Part shown: piece after piece, positions 15,817 to 24,150 of the stretch | How positions within the stretch are numbered: position 1 is the first letter of the stretch | How the letters are laid out: each line of letters begins with the position of its first letter | Assembly: GCA_029978705.1 (NCBI GenBank) | Contig: JAPOIY010000009.1 | Coordinates: forward strand, 21,239-85,238 | DNA length: 64,000 nucleotides | Direction: 5' to 3' | Source: Actinomycetota bacterium | GTDB lineage: Bacteria; Actinomycetota; Actinomycetes; S36-B12; GCA-2699445 | The notes under the pieces: generated by a model | Told to the model about the DNA's origin: nothing | Seen by the model: only the letters and a program-made list of their open reading frames with translations | The model's database searches: none | Position numbers and translations under genes: made by a program

Positions 15817-17661
15817 TCACAGGTCGCCGCCGGGTGTGACCGTCATGGCCGGACGGCCGTACGCGTCCAGGTCGCCGCCCTTGGGCACGCAGTGCATCAC
15901 CTTGCCGACCGCGGCCGGATCGGGTGCGATGAGGCTGTGGCAGGTCGCCAGAGCGCGCTGACCCCAGTAGTTGGGATGGACGGGGAGCTGCTTCATCTGC
16001 TCGATGCCCTCGTACCAGCCCGGCGACCGGTAACCCCCAGATCCGTCGACCGCTTTCCACAGGGTCGGGTACAGCGTGGCGGGGCTGTCGGACTCGTAAC
16101 AGGTCTTCCAGTCGTCCGATCCCATGCAGTTGACGATCACAGGAGTGATCCAGCCGCCGGTACGGCCCCCCCAGTCACCGGCCCAGGCGGGCGTGTTCGT
16201 GTTGTTGCCGGCGGACCGCGTGGCCGGGTAGTGCACCCGGTTGCTGCACAGTTGGTGGTCGCGCACCGCGTGAGTGGCGTCGACCACGGTGACGGGGACG
16301 TCGCCGAACTCCCGGCGCAGGGCGGAGGCCCCCTGGATGGTGCGGTTCTTCAGCAGGTCCCCGAACGCGCCGTTGAAGAAGTCGAGGTCGCCGTTGGTCA
16401 GGCCACACCCCCCGATCCCCTGGCGGCCGTACCCGGAGTCTCCGCCGAAGTCGTTCTGGAACTGGCTCGCGGGGGGCACGCCCATCGGGTAGGTCTGGAC
16501 CGCGATGGTGTACCTGCCGCGCGGTACGCCGGCCGCGTCCAGTGCGTGCACGATGTTGCGGCCCGCCGTCACGACGGCGTCCCGGGCCTTGCCGAGCCCG
16601 TTGCCGTTGTCGTAGGCGACCCGAGCGGCGCTGCCGCTGTCCGGCTTCCAGCAGGCGGACTTGAGGGGGGTGAGGAACCGCTCGACGCAGTCGGCGACGA
16701 TGTCGCCGAACCCGATGTCGTTGCCCCCGATGGACAGGGAGACGACGGAGATGTCGTCCCCCTGCGCCAGCGCCTTGGTGGCGAAACGCTGCAGTTGCAG
16801 GGCCTGCCCGGTGATCCGTCCATGGGACTGGGTCTGCTCGTCGACGAAGTCGACACCCGGTTTGCCCTTGGCCCGGTCGGTGTCCACGACCGCCCCCGAG
16901 CAGGCGAGGTTCATCGCCGCGTAATCGGACCGGTTCCAGTACATCAACGCGGACGCGCTGCGGTGGCACCGTACCCCCGACAGATCGACGGAGTAGGTCG
17001 AGCGGTCGGTCAGGCCGGGTTGGGGGATCGGCTGGGCGAAGTCGCCGGGATAGGTGTCGCGCAGCGACGAGCCGAAGGCGCTGATCCACCACCGATCGCT
17101 GGTGTCGGAGACCTTGCAGTCCTTCCACGGCATCCAGTTGTCGTGCCAGCGGCCGCACCAGGGACCGTAACCGGCGTAGCTGGCCCCCTCTCCGGACATG
17201 TAGGAGTCACCGATTCCGACGACCCACTTGTGGGAGGACGCGGTCCGCACGGGGGCGGTGACGTGCACCGCCTTGGATACCGCACCACCCTGCTGATGGA
17301 ACGACGGGTGGGTGCGGGCGAACCACTTCGTCGTGTTGTACCAGGTGTGCAGGGGCACCCTGACCCGGTAGGACGCCGTGGTCGTGGGGTACTTGAGCAG
17401 GAAGCCGTGGGGGGTGAAGTCGGAGGTGGCGACCGTGTGCCACAGCAGGTGCCCCCGGTGTTCCTGCAACTCCACGGTCCCGCGCGCCGGTCCCCCGATC
17501 ACGGTGCCCCCGAACGAGGTGCCGCGCGCGGTGGCAGAGTGTTGTGTGAGGTGCACGACGGGATGGTGCTGGGCGGGCGCGGCCAGGGCGGGCGCGGCGG
17601 TCGTCGCCATTCCCAGGGCCACCAGGCCCATCAGGCTGCGGCGGACGGTGGACACGAACAT
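15817..17661 (-). CDS. Secreted SGNH/GDSL-family hydrolase
   Basis: Exported esterase or lipase-like enzyme, 614 residues. The signal peptide is MFVSTVRRSLMGLVALG through the ALAAPA cleavage region (about residue 28). Residues 33-140 form an N-terminal beta-rich region of unknown role (GTVELQEHRGHLLWHTVAT). The catalytic domain starts with [13 protein letters not shown] (block I, Ser153), has the block with SIGGNDIGFGDIV, and ends with the catalytic His in [11 protein letters not shown]. The substrate is unknown. A relative with the same blocks lies at 51770-54595. The ATG at 17661 is supported by GAGGAGG seven bases upstream. The promoter region is shared with the small gene at 17851 and contains direct and inverted repeats. 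Confidence 0.88.
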   Translation of the reverse strand: MFVSTVRRSLMGLVALGMATTAAPALAAPAQHHPVVHLTQHSATARGTSFGGTVIGGPARGTVELQEHRGHLLWHTVATSDFTPHGFLLKYPTTTASYRVRVPLHTWYNTTKWFARTHPSFHQQGGAVSKAVHVTAPVRTASSHKWVVGIGDSYMSGEGASYAGYGPWCGRWHDNWMPWKDCKVSDTSDRWWISAFGSSLRDTYPGDFAQPIPQPGLTDRSTYSVDLSGVRCHRSASALMYWNRSDYAAMNLACSGAVVDTDRAKGKPGVDFVDEQTQSHGRITGQALQLQRFATKALAQGDDISVVSLSIGGNDIGFGDIVADCVERFLTPLKSACWKPDSGSAARVAYDNGNGLGKARDAVVTAGRNIVHALDAAGVPRGRYTIAVQTYPMGVPPASQFQNDFGGDSGYGRQGIGGCGLTNGDLDFFNGAFGDLLKNRTIQGASALRREFGDVPVTVVDATHAVRDHQLCSNRVHYPATRSAGNNTNTPAWAGDWGGRTGGWITPVIVNCMGSDDWKTCYESDSPATLYPTLWKAVDGSGGYRSPGWYEGIEQMKQLPVHPNYWGQRALATCHSLIAPDPAAVGKVMHCVPKGGDLDAYGRPAMTVTPGGDL

Positions 17662-17764
17662 GGGGCCTCCTCGGTGACCGTGCGACTGCGATACGTGCCC
17701 GTCGGCCAGGTAGTCAGTCGTGACCCGTTCCGCCGGTTCCCTCTAGTCCTTTTGTCGTTACCGA

Positions 17765-17823
17765 CCAGTAGGGCCGTGGTTACTCCCCAGTAGGGCGTGA
17801 CCCGGAGCCGTGAACCGGGTCAC
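17765..17823. promoter_or_regulatory. Direct repeats and a 9-bp inverted repeat between divergent genes
   Basis: CCAGTAGGGC occurs twice, at 17765-17774 and 17787-17796, 22 bases apart start to start (two helical turns). Immediately after it, GTGACCCGG (17797-17805) and CCGGGTCAC (17815-17823) form a perfect inverted repeat with a 9-base spacer. The block lies between the divergent SGNH hydrolase and the 65-residue gene, so it may hold operators for one or both. The binding protein is unknown. Confidence 0.5.
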
Positions 17824-17850
17824 AGTGGAGGCACCACGGCAAGGAGCGTC

Positions 17851-18048
17851 ATGACTTATTTCGATCTCGGTACCGACGGCCTCATGGAGCGTCAGGACCT
17901 GTCCACGCAGCACGACCCCTGGCGCGGCGAGGCCCCGGCCCGGACCGCCCGGTTGCGCGAGTCGGTGCCCGTCCTGCCGAACCTGGGGCTGTGGGCGGAG
18001 AGTCTCGAACTGCCCGGCCTCGACTGCAGCGCCCGCGGGCGCGACTGA
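17851..18048 (+). CDS. Small hypothetical protein (65 aa)
   Basis: I do not recognise this 65-residue protein. The case for a real gene is AAGGAG at 17839-17844, six bases before the ATG at 17851, and a divergent upstream region with repeats. The sequence has no signal peptide or membrane segment. It is acidic and hydrophilic at the start (MTYFDLGTDGLMERQDLS), has a Pro/Leu-rich middle (ESVPVLPNLGLWAESLELPG) and a single Cys near the end (LDCSARGRD). It ends 12 bases before the convergent nucS stop. Possible roles range from a small regulator to a peptide precursor; nothing in the sequence decides. Confidence 0.5.
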   Translation: MTYFDLGTDGLMERQDLSTQHDPWRGEAPARTARLRESVPVLPNLGLWAESLELPGLDCSARGRD

Positions 18049-18060
18049 CGGCCCGAGCGG

Positions 18061-18729
18061 TCAGAACAGCCGCATCCCGTCGCTGAGCCCGCGCATCTCG
18101 TCGTAGTCGAGCACGATGCACCGGATGCCCCGGTCCTCGGCGAGGGTGCGGGCCTGCGGCTTGATCTCCTGCGCGGCGAACACACCGGTCACGGGGGCCA
18201 GGAGCGGGTCACGGTTGAGCAGGTCCAGGTACCGGGTGAGTTGCTCGACCCCGTCGATCTCGCCTCGCCGTTTGATCTCCACTGCCACGGTGGCGCCTTC
18301 GCCGTCGCGCACCAACAGGTCCACCGGGCCGATCGCCGTGGCGAATTCCCGCTTCACCAGGCGGTAGCCGGCGCCCAGCGGGTCCAGGCGTTCGGCCAGC
18401 AGGACCTGCAGGTGGGCCTCCACCCCGTCCTTGATCAGTCCGGGATCGGTTCCCAGATCGTGGGAGGAGTCGTGGTGCAGCACGGAAACGGTGATGACGA
18501 GTTTCTCGTCGCCCTTCTTATTGCTCACCAACCACTGGCCGGTGCCGCCTTCGGGCTCGGTCACGGTGCACGGCGCGGTCATCCAGTTCAGTGGCTTGTA
18601 GGAGCCGCCATCGCTGTGGATCAGCACCGAGCCGTCCGCCTTGAGCATGATCAGGCGGTCAGCCTCCGGGAGGTGGGCGGACAACCGTCCCGCGTAGTCG
18701 ACGGAGCACGTCGCGATCAGGAGGCGCAC
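18061..18729 (-). CDS. nucS: Mismatch-specific endonuclease NucS (EndoMS)
   Basis: Non-canonical mismatch repair nuclease of actinobacteria that cuts both strands at mismatched bases (222 residues). The N-terminal DNA-binding domain contains [17 protein letters not shown] and YKPLNWM. The C-terminal RecB-like nuclease domain shows [23 protein letters not shown] with the Asp, Glu and Lys of the catalytic core, followed by [12 protein letters not shown]. The last residues, GMRLF, resemble the beta-clamp-binding tail reported for actinobacterial NucS. The gene has the same neighbourhood as Rv1321 in mycobacteria (from memory). The aldehyde dehydrogenase gene ends 13 bases upstream on the same strand, so they may be cotranscribed. 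Confidence 0.95.
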   Translation of the reverse strand: MRLLIATCSVDYAGRLSAHLPEADRLIMLKADGSVLIHSDGGSYKPLNWMTAPCTVTEPEGGTGQWLVSNKKGDEKLVITVSVLHHDSSHDLGTDPGLIKDGVEAHLQVLLAERLDPLGAGYRLVKREFATAIGPVDLLVRDGEGATVAVEIKRRGEIDGVEQLTRYLDLLNRDPLLAPVTGVFAAQEIKPQARTLAEDRGIRCIVLDYDEMRGLSDGMRLF

Positions 18730-18742
18730 CCCCGCAGGGTAC

Positions 18743-20230
18743 CTAGGAGCGGCCGTGCACCAGCGCGAAGGTGCGGCGCACCAGATCAGCGGCGCGGGGA
18801 TGCCGGTCGAAGTTGGTGATGTTCAGCGCGACGGGCAGCGGAAAACGTTCCCGGGTCGTCGCCTTGGTCCGGGTGAACTCGCGCAGGCCGTCGTCCCCGT
18901 GGATACGCCCGAAGCCGGACTCCCCGACGCCGCCCCACGGGAGGGCCGCGACCCCGGCGTTCATCACCCAGGAGTTCATGGTCACCGACCCCACCCGCAG
19001 CCGTGCGGCCGCGCGCTCCATGGCCCGCCGGTCCTTGCTGAAGATCGCCGCGCTGAGACCGAACGACGAGGCGTTGGACCGGTCCACGGCCTCGTCCAGG
19101 TCACGCACGGGGTTGACCACGATGACCGGCCCGAACGTCTCCTCGGTGACAGCGGTGGAGTCCTCCGGCACGTTCGTCAGCAGGACGGGCCCGATCACCC
19201 GGTCGCCCACCGACTCGGGTCCTCCGACCACCGCCTGGCCACCGCGAGCCAGCGCGTCCAGGACATGGCGCCGGACCACGTCGATCTGCTGCGGCATGGT
19301 CATGGGCCCGTAGGCGGACTCGCGCGTGGTCCCGGGGCTCAGGGCCCGCACCTTGTCGGCCACCCGCTCGACGAACTCGTGGTAGACGGCTTCATGCACG
19401 TACACCCGCTCGACGCCCGCGCACGTCTGTCCTGCGTTGTGGTAGGCGCCGAAGGTGGCGGCGCTGGCGGCCTTCTCGAGGTCGGCGCCCGCGTCCACCA
19501 GAACCGCGTCCTTGCCGCCCAGTTCCATGAGGACCGGGGTGAGGGACTCCGCGCAGGCCGCGGCCACCTTGCGCCCGGTGCGCGCGGAACCGGTGAACGA
19601 GATCTTGTCGACGCCGGCGGCGCACAGCGCGGCGCCCGTGCTGCCGTCACCGGTCACGAGTTGGGCGACCGGCTGGTCCGGGATCGCCTCCTGCATGGCG
19701 GCGACCAGCCAGCGCCCCACATCGGTCGTGTACTCGGAGGGCTTGAAGACCACCGCGTTGCCGGCGGCCAGGGCGTAGGCGAGCGATCCCATGGGTGTGA
19801 AGACCGGGTAGTTCCACGGTCCGATGACGCCCACGACCCCCAGGGGCTGGTGGGAGACGCGGGCGTCCTGATTGAGCGTCAGCAGGCCGGGACGGACCCG
19901 GCGGCGACCCAGGACGTGCTCGGCGTTGCGCGCGGCCCAGTCGACGTGCTCGATCGACAGGAGGATCTCCAGCAGGGCGTCGTCGGTGGGTTTGCCGTTC
20001 TCGCGGTGCACGACCTCGGCGAGCTCTTCGGCGCGGCGCGCGAGGATCGACTTCACCCGCATCAGGTAGCGCCGCCGCTCCCGGAAGGACAGGTCACCCC
20101 ACCAGCTCCCGGCGATGCGCGCCCGATCGACCGCCTCCGCCACCGCGGTGGAATCCATCAGCGGGAACTTCGCCAGGACCCGCCCGTCGGCGGGGGAGTA
20201 GGAGTCGAACGTCTGCTGGGTCTCAGGCAT
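18743..20230 (-). CDS. Aldehyde dehydrogenase (succinate-semialdehyde dehydrogenase-like)
   Basis: NAD(P)-dependent oxidation of an aldehyde to a carboxylate, 495 residues, cytosolic. Visible motifs: [22 protein letters not shown] for the cofactor site, [13 protein letters not shown], the catalytic Glu in MELGGKD, the catalytic Cys in [14 protein letters not shown], and [10 protein letters not shown]. The C-terminal part, [25 protein letters not shown], resembles the family that includes Gab/Ssd-type and coniferyl-aldehyde dehydrogenases, so the natural substrate is uncertain. The ATG at 20230 has GGAGGA a few bases upstream. The 155-base gap to the divergent MBL-Rieske gene holds the promoters of both. 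Confidence 0.85.
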   Translation of the reverse strand: MPETQQTFDSYSPADGRVLAKFPLMDSTAVAEAVDRARIAGSWWGDLSFRERRRYLMRVKSILARRAEELAEVVHRENGKPTDDALLEILLSIEHVDWAARNAEHVLGRRRVRPGLLTLNQDARVSHQPLGVVGVIGPWNYPVFTPMGSLAYALAAGNAVVFKPSEYTTDVGRWLVAAMQEAIPDQPVAQLVTGDGSTGAALCAAGVDKISFTGSARTGRKVAAACAESLTPVLMELGGKDAVLVDAGADLEKAASAATFGAYHNAGQTCAGVERVYVHEAVYHEFVERVADKVRALSPGTTRESAYGPMTMPQQIDVVRRHVLDALARGGQAVVGGPESVGDRVIGPVLLTNVPEDSTAVTEETFGPVIVVNPVRDLDEAVDRSNASSFGLSAAIFSKDRRAMERAAARLRVGSVTMNSWVMNAGVAALPWGGVGESGFGRIHGDDGLREFTRTKATTRERFPLPVALNITNFDRHPRAADLVRRTFALVHGRS

Positions 20231-20385
20231 GAAGTCCTCCGGGTTGCGGCACCTCTGCCACCGTAGACGCGAACTGGCCCCCGGGCGAGGGGCGCGCGGG
20301 ATTCACCACCCGGCAGCGCCGATTCCCTGCCGCGGGCGCCGGGGGCGCCGTGCGGTAATTTCGGAGCGGAACGGAAGGACACGCC

Positions 20386-21966
20386 GTGCGCATCACCGGG
20401 ACCGGACACGCCAGCATCTTCATCGAGACCCAGACCTCGGGGTCGATCCTGTGCGACCCCTGGGTCAACCCGGCGTACTTCGCCTCCTGGTTCCCCTTCC
20501 CCGACAACTCGGGACTGGACTGGGAGCGCCTCGGGCAGTGCGACTACCTGTATGTCTCCCACCTGCATCGCGACCACTTCGACGCCAAGAACCTCGCGGA
20601 CAACGTGCGCAAGGACACCGTCGTGCTCTACCCGGACTTCCCGACCGGCGACATGGAGGGTGAGCTGCGGGCCCTCGGCTTCACCAACCTGCGGCGGCTG
20701 CCCAACGAGGAGGTCGTGGAACTCGACGGCGGCGCCAAGGTGATGATCCAGGCGATGACGGCACCCACCGACGGTCCTCTCGGGGACTCCTCGATCTGGG
20801 TCGAAGACGTCGACGGGGTGCGCCTGCTCAACCAGAACGACGCCCGCCCCGCCGAACTGTCGGTGTTCTCCCGGCTGGGCCATGTGCACGCGCACCTGCT
20901 GCAGTTCTCCGGCGCCATCTGGTACCCGATGGTCTACGACCTGCCCGCGAACGCCAAGGCGGCTTTCGGCAAACTCAAGCGCGAGCGGCAGTTGGACCGC
21001 TCCCTGCGCTACATCGAGGACCTGAAGGCGAGCTGGGTGTTCCCGATCGCCGGTCCGCCGTGTTTCCTCGACGACGACCTGTGGGGCCTCAACGACATTT
21101 TCGGCGACGAGGGCAACATCTTCCCCGATCAGCAGGTCTTCGTCGATGTGATGGCGGAGAACGGCTACGACAACGGCGTCGTGCTGCTGCCGGGCACTGA
21201 GGCGGACATCTCGCAGAACGAGCTCGAGGTGCGCCAGCCCATCGAAGATGTCCGCGGCTTCTTCACCACGGAGAACAAGCGCCAGTACCTCGAGGACTAC
21301 CGGAAACGGCAGCGGGAGGTCATCGCCCTCGAGCGGGCCTCCTGGTCCCACCCGGAGATCGACGTGCTGTCCACGCTGCAGAAGCGGGTGGAACCGATCA
21401 TGGAGCAGGCCGACCAGATGTCCCACGGCATCGGCGGCCCGGTGCTGTTCCAGCTGACCGCCGACTCGCCGGAGGCCGGCCCCGAGCCGGAGGTCGTGGA
21501 GGAGATCGTCTTCGACTTCACGACGGGCAAGGTGCGCCGCCCCGAACCCAGCGACAAACCCCGCTACCGCTTCACCACCCAGCGCCGCCTCATCGAGCAC
21601 CTTCTGTACACCGAGGAGGAGGACTGGGTGAACAGCCTGTTCCTCTCCGCACGGTTCCAGGCGAAGCGGGTCGGCCAGTACAACGAGTTCGTCTACACCT
21701 TCTTCAAGACCCTCACCGACGAGCGGGTGAACTACGTCGAGGGCTGGTACGCCGAACAGCAGCCCGACGCGGAGGACATCGAACTCGACGGCTGGGTGGT
21801 GCAGCGCCGCTGCCCCCACCTGAAGGCGGACCTGACGCGGTTCGGCAATGTCGACGGCGACACCCTGCAGTGCATGCTGCACGGATGGGAGTTCGACCTG
21901 CGCACGGGGAAGTGCCTCACCAGCGCCGGGCACGACATCCGCGCCTCCAAGGTCGCCGACTCCTGA
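20386..21966 (+). CDS. Metallo-beta-lactamase-fold protein with C-terminal Rieske domain
   Basis: A 526-residue predicted metal-dependent hydrolase or oxygenase component. The N-terminal MBL-fold part has the metal motif SHLHRDHFD and a Gly/Asn-rich active-site region (LLNQNDARP). A long middle segment (about 270-450) is helical and charged. The C-terminus is a Rieske [2Fe-2S] domain: CPH, 17 residues, then CMLHGW, matching CxH-x17-CxxH. The combination recalls CMP-N-acetylneuraminate hydroxylase, which carries the two domains in the reverse order. GTG at 20386 follows GGAAGGA (20373-20379), and TAATTT at 20356-20361 is a possible -10 box. The substrate is unknown. Confidence 0.8.
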   Translation: MRITGTGHASIFIETQTSGSILCDPWVNPAYFASWFPFPDNSGLDWERLGQCDYLYVSHLHRDHFDAKNLADNVRKDTVVLYPDFPTGDMEGELRALGFTNLRRLPNEEVVELDGGAKVMIQAMTAPTDGPLGDSSIWVEDVDGVRLLNQNDARPAELSVFSRLGHVHAHLLQFSGAIWYPMVYDLPANAKAAFGKLKRERQLDRSLRYIEDLKASWVFPIAGPPCFLDDDLWGLNDIFGDEGNIFPDQQVFVDVMAENGYDNGVVLLPGTEADISQNELEVRQPIEDVRGFFTTENKRQYLEDYRKRQREVIALERASWSHPEIDVLSTLQKRVEPIMEQADQMSHGIGGPVLFQLTADSPEAGPEPEVVEEIVFDFTTGKVRRPEPSDKPRYRFTTQRRLIEHLLYTEEEDWVNSLFLSARFQAKRVGQYNEFVYTFFKTLTDERVNYVEGWYAEQQPDAEDIELDGWVVQRRCPHLKADLTRFGNVDGDTLQCMLHGWEFDLRTGKCLTSAGHDIRASKVADS

Positions 21967-22055
21967 TCCCGGACCCCGCGGCGGCCACGGGCCGCTGAGG
22001 TGGGAGACTGGGGAGCCGCGCGCGGGGTGCGCGCCGGTATCCCAGGGAGGGCGAC

Positions 22056-23702
22056 ATGTCGCGCCAGATCACCAAGATCGGCATCATCGGGCAGGGCACC
22101 GTGGGGGCCGCTCTCGCGGCTCTCGCGCAGGAGGCCGGGGTCGAGGTCGTGGCGGCCGAGGGGGGCGCCCTGCCGGCGCTCGCCGGCTGCCAGGTCGTCG
22201 TCGAGGCCACCCCCGAGCAGCGCGACGACAAGGTCGAGGTGCTGACCGCGATCGTGGCGGCCGCTCCCGCCGACGCGACTCTGGTGACCACGACCTCCGT
22301 GCTCGACGTCACCGATCTCGCGCTCGCGAGCGGAGCCGCCGAGCGGCTGGTGGGACTGCACCTCTCCCTGCCCGCAGACCAGCGCACCCTCGCGGAGGTG
22401 GTGCGCACGGTGCTGGCTTCGGACGCCGCCGTCGCGGACACGGAGGCGCTGGCCGAGGCGCTCGGGCGGACCGTGGTCACGGTCGCCGACCGACCGGGGT
22501 TCATCTCCGCCCGCCTCCTGTACGGCTACCTGAACCATGCCATCGGCATGGTGCAGGACGGCTACGCCGCCAAGGAGGACGTGGACGCAGCCATGCGGTT
22601 CGGATGCGGGTACCCCGTCGGTCCGGTGGCCATGGCCGACGCCATCGGGCTGGACGTCCTGCGGGACGCGCTCGCCGCGCTGTTCGCCGTCACGGGGGAG
22701 CGGGTGCATGCCCCCGCGCCCCTTCTCAAGCAGTTGGTGGCGGCCGGGCGTACCGGACAGAAGGCGGGTGCCGGCTTCTACACCTATGGGCCCGACGGCG
22801 CGGCGGTGGCAGACGCCGGCGGCGACAGTGACACCGCGGTCAGCCCGCGCACCGTCGAGTCGGTGGGGGTCATCGGCTCGGGGACGATGGCCACCGGCAT
22901 CATCGAGGTCTTCGCGAAGGCCGGTTTCGCGGTGACCTTCGTGGCTCGCGGCGACGACAAGGTGGCGCGGGTCCAGGCCGCCCTGACCAAGTCCCTGGAC
23001 AAGCAGGTGGACAAGGGGCGTCTCTCGCAGGAGGACCGGGACGCGGTCCTGGCCCGGGTCGCGGGGGTCACCTCGGTCGAAGGCCTCGCCCAGGTCGACC
23101 TCGTGGTTGAGGCCGTCGTGGAGGACTTGGACGTCAAACTCGAGCTCTTCCGCACTCTCGACCGGGTCTGCAAGCCGGGCGCGGTCCTGGCGACGACCAC
23201 CTCCAGCCTTCCGGTCATCGAGATGGCGGCGGTGACGCAGCGCCCCCAGGACGTCGTCGGCCTGCACTTCTTCAACCCCGCGCCGATCATGAAACTGGTT
23301 GAGATCGTCCGGACCACCGAGACCGCCCCCGATGTCGTGGCGACCGCGTGGGAGGTGTGCGGCCGCACGAAGAAGGTGGGGGTCGAGTGCGGCGATCGCG
23401 GCGGCTTCATCGTGAACGCGTTGTTGTTCCCCTACCTCAACGACGCCGTGCGTCTGGCTGACGCCCACTACGCCGACAAGGAGACCATCGACGGGGCCAT
23501 GAAGGCGGCGGCCGGTTTCCCGATGGGCCCCTTCGCGCTGTTGGACGTGGTCGGCAACGACGTGTCCCTGGCCATTCAGGAAGTCCTGCTCGCCGAGTTC
23601 AACGACCCCGGGTTCGAGCCGGCCCGCTCGTTGCGCGACGTCGTCGCGGCCGGGTTCCTCGGACGCAAGACCGGCCGCGGCTTCTACGACTACGCCCGCT
23701 GA
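22056..23702 (+). CDS. Tandem 3-hydroxyacyl-CoA dehydrogenase (two fused units)
   Basis: NAD-dependent 3-hydroxyacyl-CoA oxidation, 548 residues made of two dehydrogenase units. The second unit (about residue 265 to the end) is complete: GSGTMATG, VDLVVEAVVEDLDVKLELF, GLHFFNPAPIMKLVEIV with the catalytic His, and GGFIVNALLFPYLN with the catalytic Asn. The first unit (1-255) has GIIGQGTVGAAL but a shortened Rossmann domain, HLSLPADQ in place of HFFNP, and GFISARLL in place of GFIVNALL, so it has probably lost catalysis. The helical C-domains (GYPVGPVAMADAIGLDVLRD and GFPMGPFALLDVVGNDV) are well kept in both. GGGAGGG sits just before the ATG at 22056. It probably acts in beta-oxidation or phenylacetate-like degradation. 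Confidence 0.88.
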   Translation: MSRQITKIGIIGQGTVGAALAALAQEAGVEVVAAEGGALPALAGCQVVVEATPEQRDDKVEVLTAIVAAAPADATLVTTTSVLDVTDLALASGAAERLVGLHLSLPADQRTLAEVVRTVLASDAAVADTEALAEALGRTVVTVADRPGFISARLLYGYLNHAIGMVQDGYAAKEDVDAAMRFGCGYPVGPVAMADAIGLDVLRDALAALFAVTGERVHAPAPLLKQLVAAGRTGQKAGAGFYTYGPDGAAVADAGGDSDTAVSPRTVESVGVIGSGTMATGIIEVFAKAGFAVTFVARGDDKVARVQAALTKSLDKQVDKGRLSQEDRDAVLARVAGVTSVEGLAQVDLVVEAVVEDLDVKLELFRTLDRVCKPGAVLATTTSSLPVIEMAAVTQRPQDVVGLHFFNPAPIMKLVEIVRTTETAPDVVATAWEVCGRTKKVGVECGDRGGFIVNALLFPYLNDAVRLADAHYADKETIDGAMKAAAGFPMGPFALLDVVGNDVSLAIQEVLLAEFNDPGFEPARSLRDVVAAGFLGRKTGRGFYDYAR

Positions 23703-23706
23703 CCGG

Positions 23707-24147
23707 TCAGGGCACCCCGGCGTTGGCGAGTTCGTCGGCGCGTTCGTTGCCGGGATGGCCGGAGTGGCCCTTCACCCACTCCCACTCGACGTTGTGGGCC
23801 GTGAGTTCGGCGTCGAGGGCCTCCCACAGGTCGCGGTTCTTGACGGGTTTCTTGCTGCGCGTCATCCAGCCATTGCGTTTCCAGTTGGCCATCCACGACA
23901 GGACCCCGTCGCGCACGTAGACGGAGTCCGTCACGATCCGGATCCGGCAACTGCGGTTCAGCGCCCGCAGCCCCTCGATCACGGCCGTCAGTTCCATGCG
24001 GTTGTTGGTGGTCTGCCGCTCACCTCCGGACAGCTCCCGGGTGTGGTCGCCCCACTCCAGCAGAGCCCCCCAGCCGCCCGGGCCCGGATTGCCTTTGCAG
24101 GCGCCGTCGGTGTAGATGGTCACGGACTCGGTCTCGGCGGAGGACAT
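23707..24147 (-). CDS. rnhA: Ribonuclease HI
   Basis: Cuts the RNA strand of RNA-DNA hybrids, 146 residues. The catalytic acidic residues are in place: [16 protein letters not shown] (first Asp), [12 protein letters not shown] (Glu), [11 protein letters not shown] (Asp), and the last Asp in [16 protein letters not shown]. The basic handle region [21 protein letters not shown] typical of E. coli-type RNase HI is present. The gene starts with ATG at 24147 and its end lies 4 bases from the convergent dehydrogenase gene. The AAA ATPase gene ends just upstream on the same strand, and its stop is 3 bases from this start, so the two are probably one transcript. Confidence 0.95.
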   Translation of the reverse strand: MSSAETESVTIYTDGACKGNPGPGGWGALLEWGDHTRELSGGERQTTNNRMELTAVIEGLRALNRSCRIRIVTDSVYVRDGVLSWMANWKRNGWMTRSKKPVKNRDLWEALDAELTAHNVEWEWVKGHSGHPGNERADELANAGVP

Positions 24148-24150
24148 GCC

